This document shows positions 17,743-26,983 of a stretch of DNA of 64,000 nucleotides, one piece after another. The stretch is from Klebsiella pneumoniae. Its GTDB lineage: Bacteria; Pseudomonadota; Gammaproteobacteria; Steroidobacterales; Steroidobacteraceae. The translations under genes were made by a program, and so were the position numbers. Numbering within the stretch: position 1 is the first letter of the stretch; every line of letters begins with the position of its first letter. Location of the stretch: contig CAMCBU010000012.1 of NCBI GenBank assembly GCA_945873095.1, positions 1-64,000 on the forward strand, read 5' to 3'. Below the pieces are notes generated by a model. The model was not told the DNA's origin, searched no databases, and saw only the letters and a list, made by a program, of their open reading frames with translations.

Positions 17743-19266
17743 ATGCAGACTCGCTCGTCGGTTTTGGTTCGGCTCGGGGCAAGCCTTCGGCCGTGGGTGA
17801 TCCTCGCCCTAGCAGCGCTGACCGCGCTGGCCAGCGGCCGCGTACCGGCGCAGGGTAACGCCATCGATCTGCCGAACATCGGCTCTGCGGCCAACTCGGC
17901 ACTCACACTCGGGGATGAATACCGCATCGGCTTGGCGGTGGTGCGTGGGCTGCGTGAACAAGGGCTGATCCTCGAAGATCCGGAAGTCACCGATTACATC
18001 CAGAACGTCGGCAGTCGCATCGCATCACAGGCTACGGAGACGGAGCAACGCTTCCACTTTTTCGTGGTGCGCGAGGGCGACATCAACGCCTTCGCCCTCC
18101 CCGGCGGTTTCATTGGAGTCAACTACGGCCTGATCACCGCCACGGCCAACGAAGCCCAACTCGCGAGCGTGCTCGCGCACGAAATCGCACACGTCACGCA
18201 ACGCCATATCGCCCGTTCGATTCAGGCTCGTGGCCGCCAAGGCATGGCCTCGGCGGCGGCGCTGTTGGCGGCCGTGCTGGTTGGCATGGCGACCGGTTCG
18301 AGTGATGCCATCCAAGCTGGCATCGCGATCTCTCAGGGTACCGCTGCACAGCAGCAGATCAACTTCACGCGCGCGAACGAGTACGAAGCCGATCGGATCG
18401 GCATCGGCTTTCTCGCGGCGGCCGGCTACGATTCGAACGCGATGCCCGATTTCTTTGAGACGCTCGGCCGACGTGCAGGTCTCGCTGGAGCGCAGGTGCC
18501 GGAATTCCTGCGCACCCACCCCGTCACCACCAACCGCATCGCCGAATCGCGTGATCGTGCCGCACAACTGGTGCCGAAGCTCACCCCGGAGAGTCCGTCG
18601 TATTCGTTCATCCGCGAGCGTGTCCGAGTGCTTGGCGCTCCCGGTGACAGCGACTTGCGCACGTACTACGCCGCACTGACCGATCGAGCACCACTGAACC
18701 CCGCGCAACGCTACGGCCTAGCCTTGGCGCAATTGCGAGCTGGCGAGCGCGACCAAGCCGCAAGCGCGTTGATCGAATTGTCGGCGGCGCAGCCGGAGAG
18801 CCCGCTGCTGCAAGCCGCGCTCGGACAGGCGCTGTTTGCCGCCGGCCAACTCGATCTCGCGCGTCATGGCCTCGCCAAGGCGCTACAGATCGCACCACGC
18901 AACATCCCCCTGACCATTCGCTATGCCGAAGTGCTGATGCAAAGCGGTCAATCGAAAGAGGCGCACCGGGTGTTGCTCGATTTGTTCAACAACGTCCCAC
19001 CCACGCCGGAGCAGATCCGCCTCACCGCCGTGGCCGCCAGCGGCGCGGGCGACACGGCCGATGCGCACCACTATATGGCCGAGTATCACCTCGCCAACGG
19101 CGATCTGCCGCTCGCGATCAAACAATTGGAGCTGGCCATCGCACATCCGGATATCAGCGCCGTGCAGCGCGCCCGATTCGAAGCGCGTAGCAAAGAAGTC
19201 CGCGATGCTTTGATCGAAAGTGGCAAACGCGGCAATCGATCGCCCCGAGCGAACACGGGAAACTGA
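17743..19266 (+). CDS. bepA: Periplasmic M48 metalloprotease/chaperone BepA with TPR domain
   Basis: 507 residues. Signal peptide (VILALAALTALASGRVPAQ) leads to the periplasm. The M48 domain shows LPGGFIGVNYGLI, zinc motif HEIAHVTQRH and the third-ligand region ANEYEADRIGIGFL. The C-terminal third consists of TPR helices (from about residue 310). BepA degrades or promotes assembly of the LPS transporter LptD and monitors BAM substrates. ATG 17743 is preferred over a TTG at 17707 because the latter falls in the predicted -35 box. mlaA follows 12 nt downstream. Confidence 0.93.
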   Translation: MQTRSSVLVRLGASLRPWVILALAALTALASGRVPAQGNAIDLPNIGSAANSALTLGDEYRIGLAVVRGLREQGLILEDPEVTDYIQNVGSRIASQATETEQRFHFFVVREGDINAFALPGGFIGVNYGLITATANEAQLASVLAHEIAHVTQRHIARSIQARGRQGMASAAALLAAVLVGMATGSSDAIQAGIAISQGTAAQQQINFTRANEYEADRIGIGFLAAAGYDSNAMPDFFETLGRRAGLAGAQVPEFLRTHPVTTNRIAESRDRAAQLVPKLTPESPSYSFIRERVRVLGAPGDSDLRTYYAALTDRAPLNPAQRYGLALAQLRAGERDQAASALIELSAAQPESPLLQAALGQALFAAGQLDLARHGLAKALQIAPRNIPLTIRYAEVLMQSGQSKEAHRVLLDLFNNVPPTPEQIRLTAVAASGAGDTADAHHYMAEYHLANGDLPLAIKQLELAIAHPDISAVQRARFEARSKEVRDALIESGKRGNRSPRANTGN

Positions 19267-19272
19267 TAAAAT
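19267..19272 (+). promoter_or_regulatory. -10-like box directly before mlaA
   Basis: TAAAAT (19267-19272) begins inside the end of bepA and is followed by 6 nt (ATCGCC) and the mlaA ATG at 19279. No Shine-Dalgarno and no clear -35 box are seen. The spacing matches the other leaderless-type starts in this window. Confidence 0.35.
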
Positions 19273-19278
19273 ATCGCC

Positions 19279-20040
19279 ATGATTTTTCGCGCTCTTCGTT
19301 GGCAAGCACCGCTGCTTGCCGTTCTGTCGTTGTCGATATCCGGCTGCACCGCCACCGCGTCACGCGCGAGGGATGCGCGCGACCCGCTCGAGCCGATCAA
19401 CCGTGTGGCCCACCATTTCAACGAGGATCTCGATCGAGCGCTGCTGCGTCCGGTCGCGCGTGGCTATCACCGCGTCGTCCCGGAGCCCCTACAGATCGGC
19501 GTCTCGAATGTGTTCTTCAACGCCAAATATCCCGTGACGATGGTGAACAACGCACTGCAGGGCAAGTTCGTACCGGCGCTCTCGGATCTCGGGCGCGTCA
19601 CGCTCAACACCACACTCGGCTTGGGAGGCGTGTTCGACCCGGCAACCTCCGCAGGACTGGAGCGCCATGACGAAGACTTCGGTCAAACCTTGGGTGCCTG
19701 GGGTGTGCCGAGCGGTTTCTATGTCGTCGTGCCGCTACTTGGACCCTACACCCTCAGAGACGGCATCGGCAGCATCGTCGATGACTTCGCCGAGCCTCGC
19801 TCGTACCTCGAGGACGACAGCACGCGTTATGGTCTTTGGGCAGGCGATAAATTCGATCGCCGCGTACGGCTGCTCGACGCCGATGCCGTACTCGATCGCA
19901 CGGGCGACAGCTACGCCTTCATCCGCAGCGCCTATTTGCAGCGGCGCGAGTTCCTCGTCAACGACGGCATCACGAGAGGTGATGATCTCGAAGCCGAGCT
20001 TGAAAAAGAGCTGGCAGAGGATCCGCCGAGAGCCCCCTAG
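19279..20040 (+). CDS. mlaA: Outer-membrane lipoprotein MlaA (VacJ)
   Basis: 253 residues. Lipoprotein signal with lipobox SISGC, then the MlaA signature RDPLEPINRVAHHFNEDLDRA, the helical VGVSNVFFN-type region (IGVSNVFFNAKYPVTMVNN) and the conserved core FGQTLGAWGVPSGFYVVVP. MlaA removes misplaced phospholipids from the outer leaflet and passes them to MlaC. It is convergent with, and overlaps by 4 nt, the mlaFEDCB operon that encodes the rest of the pathway. The C-terminus is a flexible Glu-rich tail. Confidence 0.96.
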   Translation: MIFRALRWQAPLLAVLSLSISGCTATASRARDARDPLEPINRVAHHFNEDLDRALLRPVARGYHRVVPEPLQIGVSNVFFNAKYPVTMVNNALQGKFVPALSDLGRVTLNTTLGLGGVFDPATSAGLERHDEDFGQTLGAWGVPSGFYVVVPLLGPYTLRDGIGSIVDDFAEPRSYLEDDSTRYGLWAGDKFDRRVRLLDADAVLDRTGDSYAFIRSAYLQRREFLVNDGITRGDDLEAELEKELAEDPPRAP

Positions 20041-20336
20041 ACCGGTAGCAACCCCTCGACTCCGCTGAGGCGAGCGAGCCGCAGCACACTCGGCGGCAGC
20101 GCCACGTAGCGCAAGTTGGTGCCCTGCTCGCGCGCGAGAGCCACAAGATCGAGCAGCACCGCCAGGCCTGCACTGTCGATACGCTCAAGACCGCTGCAGT
20201 CGATACGGATGCTCCCGCCCGCGCTGAGGCAATGCTGTAATTGCGCATGAGCGCCGGTAGCGGTGACGAAGCCAAGCGAGCCGCTCACGCGGTACAGCCC
20301 ACTGTCCGATTCCGGGGCGAGACGAAATTCGCTCAT
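20037..20336 (-). CDS. mlaB: STAS-domain protein MlaB
   Basis: 99 residues, a single STAS domain with the helix-starting motif RIDSAGLAVLLDLVALA (the DSxG region) and a final LARLSGVEGLL. MlaB binds the ATPase MlaF and stabilises the MlaFEDB complex on the cytoplasmic side. The ATG at 20336 overlaps the mlaC stop (ATGA). Longer upstream frame belongs to the mlaC shadow. Confidence 0.93.
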   Translation of the reverse strand: MSEFRLAPESDSGLYRVSGSLGFVTATGAHAQLQHCLSAGGSIRIDCSGLERIDSAGLAVLLDLVALAREQGTNLRYVALPPSVLRLARLSGVEGLLPV

Positions 20337-20986
20337 CCTTGGCGGCCCACACCCCGGTTCTGCGTCTGCAATCGATCGATCACGGCATCGAGACCTTTCT
20401 GATCGATCTCGGCACCGAAATCTTCGCGAAAGCTCTTCACGTAGCTGATGCCTTCGATGACCACGTCCCAGACCTTCCATCCCGCCTCGGTCTTACGCAG
20501 AGAATAATTCACGGGCACGCGAGTGCCGTTGCTGCGGCGGACTTCCGTACGAACACTGGCGGAGACCGCCTCAGCCGGCACCGGCGTCGGCAGCACCCTG
20601 ATGCGATCGCCCGTGAACTCGAGCAAGGCATCGCCATAGTTACTCATCAACGATCCGTAGAAGGCATCGATGAATTTCTGACGCTGCTCCGGCGTCGCGC
20701 TGCGCCAGTGCTTGCCGAGCACGAGGCGCGCAGCATGGTTGACGTCGAAATGCGGTAACAGAATACGATCGACCAACTCGCCAAGCTTAGCCGGATCCTT
20801 GCGCAGCTCGGCGCGGCGCGACTCGAGTTCACCGACCATGGCATTGGCCGCTGTTTCGATCAACGCGTTGGGCTCACTCGCGTTCACGACGCTCGCACCG
20901 GGGGTGCGCGTCTGCGCCAGCGAGGCAACGGAACCCAGCATGGACGCCAGCACGAGCAGCAACAGCGGAATCGGGGATCGGGGCAT
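20333..20986 (-). CDS. mlaC: Periplasmic phospholipid-binding protein MlaC
   Basis: 217 residues with a signal peptide (PIPLLLLVLASMLGSVASLAQ). The Tgt2/MlaC domain is recognised by LVDRILLPHFDVNHAARLVLGKHWRSATPEQ, read here in pieces: LPHFDVNHAARLVLG and FIDAFYGSLMSNYGDALLEF. MlaC ferries phospholipids across the periplasm between MlaA and MlaD. ATG 20986 has GAGG 9 nt upstream; a GTG at 21001 overlapping the mlaD stop (GTGA) is the alternative and would add five residues. Confidence 0.94.
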   Translation of the reverse strand: MPRSPIPLLLLVLASMLGSVASLAQTRTPGASVVNASEPNALIETAANAMVGELESRRAELRKDPAKLGELVDRILLPHFDVNHAARLVLGKHWRSATPEQRQKFIDAFYGSLMSNYGDALLEFTGDRIRVLPTPVPAEAVSASVRTEVRRSNGTRVPVNYSLRKTEAGWKVWDVVIEGISYVKSFREDFGAEIDQKGLDAVIDRLQTQNRGVGRQG

Positions 20987-20997
20987 GGGGGGTTTCC

Positions 20998-21492
20998 TCA
21001 CTCGGTCTTGGCCGCATCGGTGCCGGCATCCTTGCTCGCGAAGTTGGCGAAGAACTTGTTGACCAGCGACTCGAGCACGATCGCCGATTGCGTGAACTCG
21101 ATTTGACTACCTTGCTTTAGGAAAGTTTCGGATCCGCCAGGACCGATCCCGACGTACTTGCCACCGAGCAAGCCCTGCGTCTGGATGCTGGCATCGCTGT
21201 CATCGGGAATCCGATCGAACGACGACTCGATCTGCAGCGAAACCGCGGCGCGGTAGTCACTCGGGTCGAAGCGAATGTCCTCGACGCGGCCGATGCGCAC
21301 ACCCGCCATGCTGACCGGTGATCCCACTTTCAAATCGCCGACGTTGTCGAACTTCGCCGTCACGCGATAGCCGGCCTGCTCTCCGAGCGAGAGCCCACTG
21401 CCGGGCAATTGCGTCGTCAAAAAAAACAACGCGGCGAAGCCGAGTAGAACGAACAGGCCAGTGCCGATTTCGAGCGAACGTTGCGGTTTCAT
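20998..21492 (-). CDS. mlaD: MCE-domain protein MlaD
   Basis: 164 residues. A single N-terminal transmembrane helix (GTGLFVLLGFAALFFLTTQL) anchors a periplasmic MCE domain (YRVTAKFDNVGDLKVGSPV, GGKYVGIGPGGS). MlaD hexamers form the channel of the MlaFEDB transporter. It follows mlaE by 6 nt. The C-terminal residues after the MCE domain are predicted flexible and acidic. Confidence 0.96.
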   Translation of the reverse strand: MKPQRSLEIGTGLFVLLGFAALFFLTTQLPGSGLSLGEQAGYRVTAKFDNVGDLKVGSPVSMAGVRIGRVEDIRFDPSDYRAAVSLQIESSFDRIPDDSDASIQTQGLLGGKYVGIGPGGSETFLKQGSQIEFTQSAIVLESLVNKFFANFASKDAGTDAAKTE

Positions 21493-21498
21493 TCTGAT

Positions 21499-22245
21499 TT
21501 ACCTTCCGAGAAAAGCGGCTGTCAGCATGTAGTCGATCAACAGCACGAGCACCGACGACACCACCACCGTGCGTGTCGTTGCGAGACCCACACCCTGCGC
21601 CGTCGGCGGCGCATGATATCCCTCGTAAACCGCGATCAAGCTGCAGGCGAAGCCGAAGCAGATACTTTTGACGATCCCCTCGTTGACGTCGTCGAGCTCG
21701 ACCGCCGCCTGCATCTGCGACCAAAAGGCGCCCGGGTCGACCGCCATCAACTGCACGCCGATCAGCTGCGCGCCAAACAGACCCACGATATCGAAAATCG
21801 CCACCAACAGCGGCATGGCGATGACGCCACCCAAAAATCGCGGCGCGATGACATGACGCAGCGGATCGACCGCCATCATCTCCATCGCCGTCAACTGATC
21901 CGTTGCCCGCATCAGCCCGATTTCCGAAGTCAACGCCGTGCCCGCCCGCCCCGCAAACAACAGGGCGGTGACCACCGGACCTAATTCTTTGAGCAGGCCG
22001 AGCGCTGCGGCGACGCCGAGCGCATCCTCGGAGCCAAAGCGTTGCAGAAGATCGAACCCCTGCAGGCCAAGCACCATACCGACGAAAAGCCCGCAGAGCA
22101 TGATGATGATCAGTGATCGCGCCCCCGCGTTGTATATTTGATGGACCACCGCCCGCGGCTTCGCGAGCGCCGCGGGGCATTGACCAAGCACCCGCAGCAG
22201 AAACAGGCCGACTGCACCGATACGGCCCAAGCTCGCGCCGATCAT
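21499..22245 (-). CDS. mlaE: ABC transporter permease MlaE
   Basis: 248 residues, five or six membrane helices of the MlaE/YrbE family. Recognisable segments include MLCGLFVGMVLGLQG, LKELGPVVTALLFAGRAG (family signature), and TSEIGLMRATDQLTAMEMM (coupling region). It forms the transmembrane part of the lipid transporter with MlaF, MlaD and MlaB. The start overlaps the end of mlaF by 4 nt. Confidence 0.97.
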   Translation of the reverse strand: MIGASLGRIGAVGLFLLRVLGQCPAALAKPRAVVHQIYNAGARSLIIIMLCGLFVGMVLGLQGFDLLQRFGSEDALGVAAALGLLKELGPVVTALLFAGRAGTALTSEIGLMRATDQLTAMEMMAVDPLRHVIAPRFLGGVIAMPLLVAIFDIVGLFGAQLIGVQLMAVDPGAFWSQMQAAVELDDVNEGIVKSICFGFACSLIAVYEGYHAPPTAQGVGLATTRTVVVSSVLVLLIDYMLTAAFLGR

Positions 22246-23063
22246 GAGCGGCGCCTCATCGGCTCGGCGTGACCGAGGATGTCGGCGGCCAAATCACCGG
22301 CCGGAAAATGGAACGGCACCGGCCCATCCGCCGCCCCGCTCATGAACTGGCGGACCACGGGCTCTTCGCTGCGCGCCAGTTCCTCCGGCGTTCCGGCAGC
22401 GACGATGCGCCCCGCCGACAAGAGATAACCGTAATGCGCGATGGTTGCGAGCTCTTCCACATCGTGCGAGACCACGATACTCGTGATACCGAGCGTCTCG
22501 TTGAGTTCGCGAATCAAACGCACGATCACACCCATGGAGATCGGATCGAGCCCGACGAACGGTTCGTCGTAGATCAGCAACTCGGGGTCCATGACGATGG
22601 CTCGCGCCAAAGCGACGCGTCGGGCCATGCCGCCAGAGAGCTGCGAGGGCATGAGCTCGGCAGCGCCGCGCAGACCGACCGCCTCGAGTTTGGACAGCAC
22701 GAGTCGTCGCAGCACCGATTCCGGCAGGCGCGCGTGCACCCGCACGGGAAATGCCACGTTCTCGAAGACGGTGAGGTCGGTCAGCAAGGCGCCGTTCTGA
22801 AACAACATGCCGGTGCGACGACGCAGCGCGTACAGACCCGCCTTGTCGACATCGGCCACCGACTCGCCGAAGAGTTCGATGCGGCCACGATCGGCCACGA
22901 CCTGCCCCGTCAGTAGCCGCAACAAGGTCGTTTTACCCGTTCCACTCGGCCCCATCACGGCGGTGATCTGGCTTTGCGCCACATCGATGTCCACCCCCGC
23001 AAAAATCGGCCTCTTGCCAACGGCGTAGTGCAGATCGCGGATGCGGACGGGAGGAGCGCTCAT
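22242..23063 (-). CDS. mlaF: ABC transporter ATP-binding protein MlaF
   Basis: 273 residues. Walker A GPSGTGKTTLLRLL, signature LSGGMARRVALARAIV, Walker B LLIYDEPFVGLDP and H-loop IVVSHDVEEL are all present, making it a complete ATPase. It is the first gene of mlaFEDCB. ATG 23063 is chosen because homology begins with RIRDLHYAVGKRPIF. No Shine-Dalgarno precedes it. A TAATAT box 11 nt upstream may be a -10. It is divergent from the SUF operon. Confidence 0.96.
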   Translation of the reverse strand: MSAPPVRIRDLHYAVGKRPIFAGVDIDVAQSQITAVMGPSGTGKTTLLRLLTGQVVADRGRIELFGESVADVDKAGLYALRRRTGMLFQNGALLTDLTVFENVAFPVRVHARLPESVLRRLVLSKLEAVGLRGAAELMPSQLSGGMARRVALARAIVMDPELLIYDEPFVGLDPISMGVIVRLIRELNETLGITSIVVSHDVEELATIAHYGYLLSAGRIVAAGTPEELARSEEPVVRQFMSGAADGPVPFHFPAGDLAADILGHAEPMRRRS

Positions 23064-23114
23064 GGAGGCGCGCGATATTACCAAACGGGGCAATAAATAA
23101 CGGCTGACTGATGC

Positions 23115-23139
23115 AGTCCCGAATAAATCGGACTAAAAT
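23115..23139 (+). promoter_or_regulatory. Candidate SUF operon promoter with inverted-repeat operator
   Basis: An inverted repeat AGTCC (23115-23119), 10-nt AT-rich spacer, GGACT (23130-23134) abuts a -10-like TAAAAT (23134-23139). The sufR ATG follows at 23150, so the leader would be only a few bases. Rrf2-type Fe-S regulators usually bind dyads with AT-rich centres close to the -10 box of their own operons. This would allow autorepression by sufR. The -35 is weak. The binding assignment is inferred. Confidence 0.45.
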
Positions 23140-23149
23140 GGTGCCGTTT

Positions 23150-23569
23150 ATGATTCGCATCAGCAAAATGACCGACTACGCCACGGTGCTGCTAGCCGAG
23201 CTCGCCCGCGCGCCGCAAACGCAGCAGAGCGCGGCGACCCTCGCTGAGCGTACGCAGATCGCGCTGCCGACGGTCAGCAAGGCACTCAAGGCCCTGCAGC
23301 GCGCCGGGCTGGTGCGCTCGACGCGCGGCCTACATGGCGGCTACACCCTCGCAAGACCCGCAGCCGAGATCTCGGCCGCCACCATCCTCGATGCCCTCGA
23401 GGGTCCGATCGCCGTCACCGACTGCGCCGCCGGCGCCGGTCAGTGCGAACTGGAGACCACCTGTGGCGTCGGTCGCGCGTGGCAACGAGTGAATTTATCG
23501 GTTCGTCGCTCGCTGTACGAGGTGAGTCTCGAGCAATTGGCCGGTCTGGATAAAGGTCCCCGCACATGA
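23150..23569 (+). CDS. sufR: Rrf2-family SUF operon regulator
   Basis: 139 residues. The N-terminal winged helix ([49 protein letters not shown]) is typical of Rrf2 proteins. Three cysteines ([15 protein letters not shown]) could ligate an Fe-S cluster. The family senses cluster status and represses or activates Fe-S assembly genes; the position at the head of the suf operon fits the SUF-specific subgroup. ATG 23150 is chosen, and the stop overlaps sufB (ATGA). Confidence 0.92.
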   Translation: MIRISKMTDYATVLLAELARAPQTQQSAATLAERTQIALPTVSKALKALQRAGLVRSTRGLHGGYTLARPAAEISAATILDALEGPIAVTDCAAGAGQCELETTCGVGRAWQRVNLSVRRSLYEVSLEQLAGLDKGPRT

Positions 23570-25011
23570 GCGAGAACGCCCAACTCAATGAAATCGTCGG
23601 TCGTGGCTACCAGCACGGCTTCGTCACCGACATCGAATCGGAAAGTTTGCCGCCCGGTCTGGATGAAGACGTGGTTCGGAAAATCTCGGCCATCAAGCGC
23701 GAGCCCGCGTTTTTGACCGAATGGCGCCTGCGTGCATATCGGCACTGGCTCACCCTGCGTGAGCCCGAGTGGGCCCACGTGCGCGTGCAGCCCATCAACT
23801 ACCAAGACCTCTCTTACTACTCTGCACCCAAGGCCAAGACCGACGGTCCCAAGAGCCTCGATGAGGTCGACCCGAAGTTGCTTGCGACCTACGAGAAACT
23901 CGGTGTGCCCCTGCACGAGCGCGCGCGCCTCGCCGGTGTAGCGGTGGATGCCGTATTCGACAGCGTATCGGTCGCCACGACCTTCAAAGACCGACTCGAG
24001 AAAGCCGGCGTTGTGTTCTGCTCGTTCTCCGAGGCAGTGCAGAAGCATCCGGAATTGATCGAGCGCTATCTCGGCAGTGTCGTCCCACACACCGACAACT
24101 ACTACGCCTGCTTGAACTCGGCCGTGTTCTCCGACGGCTCGTTCGTCTATATCCCGAAGGGCGTTCGCTGCCCGATGGAATTGTCGACTTACTTTCGTAT
24201 CAACGCCGCCAAGACGGGTCAATTCGAGCGCACGCTGATCATCGCCGACGAAGGCAGCCACGTGAGCTACCTCGAAGGCTGTACGGCACCGATGCGCGAT
24301 GAAAATCAGCTGCACGCGGCGGTGGTCGAACTCGTCGCCCTCGAGCACGCCGAAATCAAATACTCAACCGTGCAGAACTGGTACCCGGGCGATGAGAACG
24401 GGGTCGGCGGTATCTACAACTTCGTCACCAAACGCGGCGAGTGTCGTGGCCGCAATTCGAAGATTTCATGGACCCAAGTCGAAACCGGCTCTGCCATCAC
24501 GTGGAAATATCCGAGTTGTGTCCTGCGCGGCGAGAACTCAGTCGGCGAGTTTTACTCGGTCGCGCTCGCCAATCATCATCAGCAGGCCGATACCGGCACG
24601 AAGATGATTCATATCGGCGCCAATACGCGCAGCACCATCGTCTCGAAAGGTATTTCGGCAGGCCACGGTCAGAACACCTACCGTGGCCTCGTCAAGATTC
24701 TCCCGACAGCCAGCGGCGCTCGTAACTTCACGCAGTGCGACTCCTTGCTGATGGGCGGAGATTGCGGCGCGCACACCTTCCCCTATGTCGAAGTCAAGAA
24801 TCCGAGCGCGACCGTCGAACACGAGGCATCGACTTCGCGCATCAGTGAAGACCAGCTCTTCTACTGCTTGCAACGCGGCATCGCCGAAGAGGATGCCGTC
24901 AACATGATCGTGAACGGTTTTTGTAAAAGCGTGTTCAAGGAATTGCCGATGGAGTTTGCCGTGGAAGCACAGAACCTGCTCGCGGTCAGTCTCGAAGGCT
25001 CGGTCGGCTGA
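23566..25011 (+). CDS. sufB: Fe-S cluster assembly scaffold SufB
   Basis: 481 residues, full length. SufB is the scaffold of the SufBC2D complex. Conserved blocks include [48 protein letters not shown] and the C-terminal [18 protein letters not shown]. The Cys within [15 protein letters not shown] corresponds to the region carrying the cluster-building cysteine. It overlaps sufR by 4 nt and precedes sufC by 12 nt. Confidence 0.98.
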   Translation: MSENAQLNEIVGRGYQHGFVTDIESESLPPGLDEDVVRKISAIKREPAFLTEWRLRAYRHWLTLREPEWAHVRVQPINYQDLSYYSAPKAKTDGPKSLDEVDPKLLATYEKLGVPLHERARLAGVAVDAVFDSVSVATTFKDRLEKAGVVFCSFSEAVQKHPELIERYLGSVVPHTDNYYACLNSAVFSDGSFVYIPKGVRCPMELSTYFRINAAKTGQFERTLIIADEGSHVSYLEGCTAPMRDENQLHAAVVELVALEHAEIKYSTVQNWYPGDENGVGGIYNFVTKRGECRGRNSKISWTQVETGSAITWKYPSCVLRGENSVGEFYSVALANHHQQADTGTKMIHIGANTRSTIVSKGISAGHGQNTYRGLVKILPTASGARNFTQCDSLLMGGDCGAHTFPYVEVKNPSATVEHEASTSRISEDQLFYCLQRGIAEEDAVNMIVNGFCKSVFKELPMEFAVEAQNLLAVSLEGSVG

Positions 25012-25023
25012 AGAGGAATCATC

Positions 25024-25773
<750 letters not shown>

Positions 25774-25777
25774 TCGC

Positions 25778-26983
25778 ATGACGGTAAACGCACTCACGGC
25801 GCGATCGCGAGCACCGACGAATCGCGACGAAAACTGGAAATACGCGAACCTGCGCGCCCTGTCGCGGATTTCGTTCGACGCCACCTCGGCCGACCGCGGG
25901 CAAGAGCCGATCGCGGTTGAGCTACCTGCCCGAGCGACGGCCTGTCGTCTGGTGTTGATCGATGGTGAATACTCGGCCATCAACTCCGATGCCCTGCCGA
26001 GCGGCGCCGAACTCCGTATCGAGACGCCTCCGGCCGCGGCCGAGATCGGCTCGGTCGACCATCATTATTTGAACCTCAACCGTCGCGGACGTCGCGAGAC
26101 CCTGCGATTGCGCGTGCGGCCGCATCAACGCGTGCAAGTGGAGATCCTGCACGTGGCAAGCCAGATCGGACAACCCGCGATCGAGGTGCAGCTCGACTCG
26201 AGCGCCGAACTCACCCTGATCGAGCGCCATATCACCCTCGACACCGCCACCGCCGCCACCAATCTCGTGCTGGAAATCACACTCGCCGAGCACGCCAAAC
26301 TGCATCTCGCGCGCTGGCAACACTATGCGAGCCCCGCCTCCTACATCGAAACGCTGAACCTGGTCTTGGGTGCATCCAGTGAATGTGACCTCACGCAGAT
26401 CACGAGCGCCGAGCGCAGCGATATTGCCGTGTCGAGTCGCTCGACCGTGTTCGTCACCCACGCCGGCGAGGGGGCGCGTCTGCATTGGAATAGCGCGATG
26501 ATCGCAGATGGCCAACAGCAGCACGATGTTTACGCGCGTATCGATCATCAGGCTCGACGCGCGCAAACTCATCAAGTTTTCCGCGGTATCGCGAGCGGTC
26601 GCAGCAAGATCGGCTTCAACGGGCACATGCAGGTCGGCGCGTCGGCCCACGGCGCGCACTCGGGGCAATCGCTCAAGACCTTGCTCGCAGGCACGGAAGC
26701 GGAAGCCAATGTTCGCCCGCAGCTCGAGATCTACACCAACGAAGTGACCGCGACGCACGGGGCGACCGTCGGTAAACTCGATGCAGACATGCTTTTTTAT
26801 CTCCTCTCGCGAGGCCTCGAGCCGAGCACGGCAGAGTCACTGCTCAAATGGGCGTTTGTCAGCGACGTGCTGACTCGTCTACCCACCGTCGAGTTGCGAC
26901 AGCAAATCCAAGCGAGGCTAGTGCGACAATTGCCGGGCGCCATCGCCGCGCGCGAGTCATCGACACAGGAGACGTCCGGGTGA
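25778..26983 (+). CDS. sufD: Fe-S assembly protein SufD
   Basis: 401 residues. The N-terminus has the family's DENWKYANLRAL block, and the beta-helix C-terminal half shows GASSECDLTQI, QTHQVFRGIASGRSKIGFNG and ATHGATVGKLDADMLFYLLSRGL. SufD pairs with SufB in the scaffold complex. ATG 25778 follows the sufC stop by 4 nt; the upstream open frame overlaps sufC out of frame. The stop overlaps the sufS GTG (GTGA). Confidence 0.96.
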   Translation: MTVNALTARSRAPTNRDENWKYANLRALSRISFDATSADRGQEPIAVELPARATACRLVLIDGEYSAINSDALPSGAELRIETPPAAAEIGSVDHHYLNLNRRGRRETLRLRVRPHQRVQVEILHVASQIGQPAIEVQLDSSAELTLIERHITLDTATAATNLVLEITLAEHAKLHLARWQHYASPASYIETLNLVLGASSECDLTQITSAERSDIAVSSRSTVFVTHAGEGARLHWNSAMIADGQQQHDVYARIDHQARRAQTHQVFRGIASGRSKIGFNGHMQVGASAHGAHSGQSLKTLLAGTEAEANVRPQLEIYTNEVTATHGATVGKLDADMLFYLLSRGLEPSTAESLLKWAFVSDVLTRLPTVELRQQIQARLVRQLPGAIAARESSTQETSG

